5,532 nucleotides of DNA, taken from NCBI GenBank assembly GCA_016867655.1, contig VGJA01000074.1, positions 1 to 5,532 of the forward strand, given 5' to 3'. The notes under the pieces were generated by a model. The model saw only the letters and a program-made list of their open reading frames with translations, was not told the origin of the DNA and did no database searches. The number at the start of each line of letters is the position of its first letter. Position 1 is the stretch's first letter. Below are positions 4,402 to 5,532 of this stretch, piece after piece. The DNA is from Candidatus Altarchaeales archaeon (GTDB lineage: Archaea > Altiarchaeota > Altiarchaeia > IMC4 > SCGC-AAA252-I15). Made by a program: the position numbers and the translations under genes.

Positions 4402-5430
4402 TCAGGTTAGTCCCATCTCTTTTCTTATGTCTTCTGGTGTTGGGTTTTTGGTTCTTTCCGACTTTATTTCGCCGTTTTCTATGTTTTCATATACTTTTTT
4501 TGGCGGCTTCCAGTTTTTGTTTAGGGCGTCTCGCAAGGGTTTCTTCCGGTACCAGTAGATGTCTGCGTATTTTTTTGCTGTTTCTTTTTCACCCCAGTTT
4601 TCTATTTTGGCTGAGATGGATTGTATTACCCTGCCTGCTGTTTCTATTATGTCTTTGGCTTCCTCCAGCCTTAGTGTTCTGCCGTCTGCTTGCATGTGGT
4701 ATTCCTCCAAGTCGTCTACGGTGTTTCCATGGTTGGGGTAGGTGTTGTAAAATACGTCAAAGTCTATCTGCAGGTTCTTGTTGTAGATGCATATTATTTG
4801 GATTTCGTTGTGTGGGAAGCTGTTGCATTCCCCCCACAGTTCCACCGGCTTTAGATTAAAGTAGTCTCTGAACATAACTTTTTTTGATTTGAGTTTGTAG
4901 AGGCCGTGTTGTTCCATTCCTATGTCGTGGGCTACGAAGTAGGGTGCTTCGGAGTATGCCCATAGCATGCCGCAAAGTCTTTGCACTAGGGTTGATTTTT
5001 CCTTGTTTGTTTTGGTGAAGTCTTTTTCTTTCATTTTTTTGTCTAATTCTATTGGGCTTAGGATTATGTTCCTCTTGTCTTCGTTGAATATGTTGCCGTG
5101 TTTGATTGATTCTATTATCTTCAGTATTTCTAATATCAGGTTTTTTTGTTCGTCTGTGGAGTAGCCAGCCAGTTTTGCTCCTTTGAGGAGTAGGTGCGCC
5201 ATTCTCATGAGTCTTGTGGGGTTTCTGAACAGCAAGCCGATGTCTTTGTGAGAATATCCTTTGTTTTTCAGTTCATCCAAGTCTTCGGTGAATTCTTTTG
5301 TGTATTCAGCCAGGAAGAGGTGGTTTATCCTGCTGTCCCTTATGGGATACTTGATGTTGTCTGTGTTCATTCGGGGTATTATGACCGCTTCCACATACCT
5401 TCTGAGTTTTTCGTTGTCTTCAGTGTTCAT
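4402..5430 (-). CDS. Uncharacterised 342-residue soluble protein linked to a PEP-utilising domain gene
   Basis: I do not recognise this protein. It is soluble and highly charged, with no signal peptide or membrane segment. Residues 1-150 look mainly helical. Residues 150-250 look mixed or beta-rich with clustered aromatic, His and Asp residues (LWAYSEAPYFVAHDIGMEQHG, then IYNKNLQIDFDVFYNTYPNHG). A further helix (254-278) and a basic C-terminal tail follow. The middle part is the most likely functional core; no catalytic motif is identifiable. The start is well supported: GGAGTGAT (5440-5433), a near-perfect archaeal Shine-Dalgarno, ends 2 nt before the ATG. The gene overlaps the end of the PEP-utilising protein by 11 bp, so translation is probably coupled and the products may work together (inference). 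The tRNA-Trp gene lies 42 bp beyond its TGA. Confidence 0.82.
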   Translation of the reverse strand: MNTEDNEKLRRYVEAVIIPRMNTDNIKYPIRDSRINHLFLAEYTKEFTEDLDELKNKGYSHKDIGLLFRNPTRLMRMAHLLLKGAKLAGYSTDEQKNLILEILKIIESIKHGNIFNEDKRNIILSPIELDKKMKEKDFTKTNKEKSTLVQRLCGMLWAYSEAPYFVAHDIGMEQHGLYKLKSKKVMFRDYFNLKPVELWGECNSFPHNEIQIICIYNKNLQIDFDVFYNTYPNHGNTVDDLEEYHMQADGRTLRLEEAKDIIETAGRVIQSISAKIENWGEKETAKKYADIYWYRKKPLRDALNKNWKPPKKVYENIENGEIKSERTKNPTPEDIRKEMGLT

Positions 5431-5532
5431 ATATCACTCCCTCACTACCGTCTACTTTTATTCTTTGGCCGTCTTTCAGCTTTGTGGTTATGTCTTCAAC
5501 TGCCACAATGCATGGTATTCCCATTTCCCTTG
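5420..5532 (-). CDS. PEP-utilising enzyme mobile (swivelling) domain, C-terminal end (5' truncated)
   Basis: A frame open from the right edge ends at the TGA at 5422-5420 and gives 36 residues beginning REMGIPCIVAV and ending VDGSEGVIYEH. This matches the end of the swivelling phosphohistidine domain found in PEP synthase, pyruvate phosphate dikinase and related proteins (typical pattern: A-R-E-x-G-I-P-x-V-V, then L-x-D-G-x-x-V-x-V-D-G-x-x-G-x-V). The domain carries a phosphohistidine between nucleotide and PEP sites; that histidine would lie off the edge. Whether this is a complete PEP synthase, a rifampin-phosphotransferase-like protein or a stand-alone domain cannot be told. The fragment ends soon after the domain, so the domain is C-terminal here, as in PEP synthase relatives lacking the TIM barrel. 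It overlaps the next gene by 11 bp. Confidence 0.8.
   Translation of the reverse strand, partial: REMGIPCIVAVEDITTKLKDGQRIKVDGSEGVIYEH
5433..5440 (-). promoter_or_regulatory. Strong Shine-Dalgarno of the 342-residue gene
   Basis: GGAGTGAT on the minus strand matches the archaeal anti-Shine-Dalgarno (GGAGGTGAT) at all but one deleted G. Its GGAG core ends 6 nt before the ATG at 5430. It lies within the coding end of the PEP-utilising gene and fixes the start of the downstream gene. Confidence 0.7.

Overview
The window looks archaeal. It holds an archaeal-type multiprotein bridging factor 1, the C-terminal end of an archaeal-type Elp3, a site-2-protease-like membrane metalloprotease, TATA-like boxes upstream of genes, and a tRNA-Trp gene with a bulge-helix-bulge intron and no encoded CCA. 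The small secreted proteins and the Cys-Cys-Leu-Asp-x-Asn-x-Asn type motif would fit a DPANN-type lineage, but the sequence alone does not fix the lineage.

Layout, left to right. Positions 1-524 (+) hold the 3' end of elp3. It converges on, and overlaps by 6 bp, a leftward block. Reading that block in transcription order (right to left) gives: a lipoprotein (3646-3263), a secreted helical protein (3257-2571), aMBF1 (2483-1989) and an S2P-like protease (1988-519). The first two are separated by 5 bp and look like one operon for surface proteins. aMBF1 has its own promoter-like sequence, and its stop codon directly abuts the protease start codon. To the right of a hairpin-rich non-coding island (about 3690-4138) lies a leftward tRNA-Trp(CCA) gene with a 146-nt intron (4359-4141). 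Next comes a leftward 342-residue protein of unknown function (5430-4402), which overlaps by 11 bp the end of a PEP-utilising mobile (swivelling) domain protein that enters from the right edge.

The most interesting part is 3690-4360. The tRNA-Trp intron is bounded by a canonical bulge-helix-bulge. It contains a near-ideal box D'/C' kink-turn whose upstream guide places C34 of the same tRNA exactly at the fifth nucleotide from the D'-type box, so it is a candidate self-directed 2'-O-methylation guide. In both boxes the usual U.U pair is replaced by C.C. The same intron carries a 14-bp polypyrimidine/polypurine palindrome that resembles another palindrome 410 bp away in the intergenic island. 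The island also carries an exact 20-bp copy of the tRNA 3' end. The rest of the T-arm continues 46 nt further on, so this copy looks interrupted by a pair of hairpins. Together these suggest that short palindromic elements have accumulated in and around this tRNA locus, possibly on an old tRNA-end duplication or attachment scar. All structure calls were made by eye and none was tested computationally.
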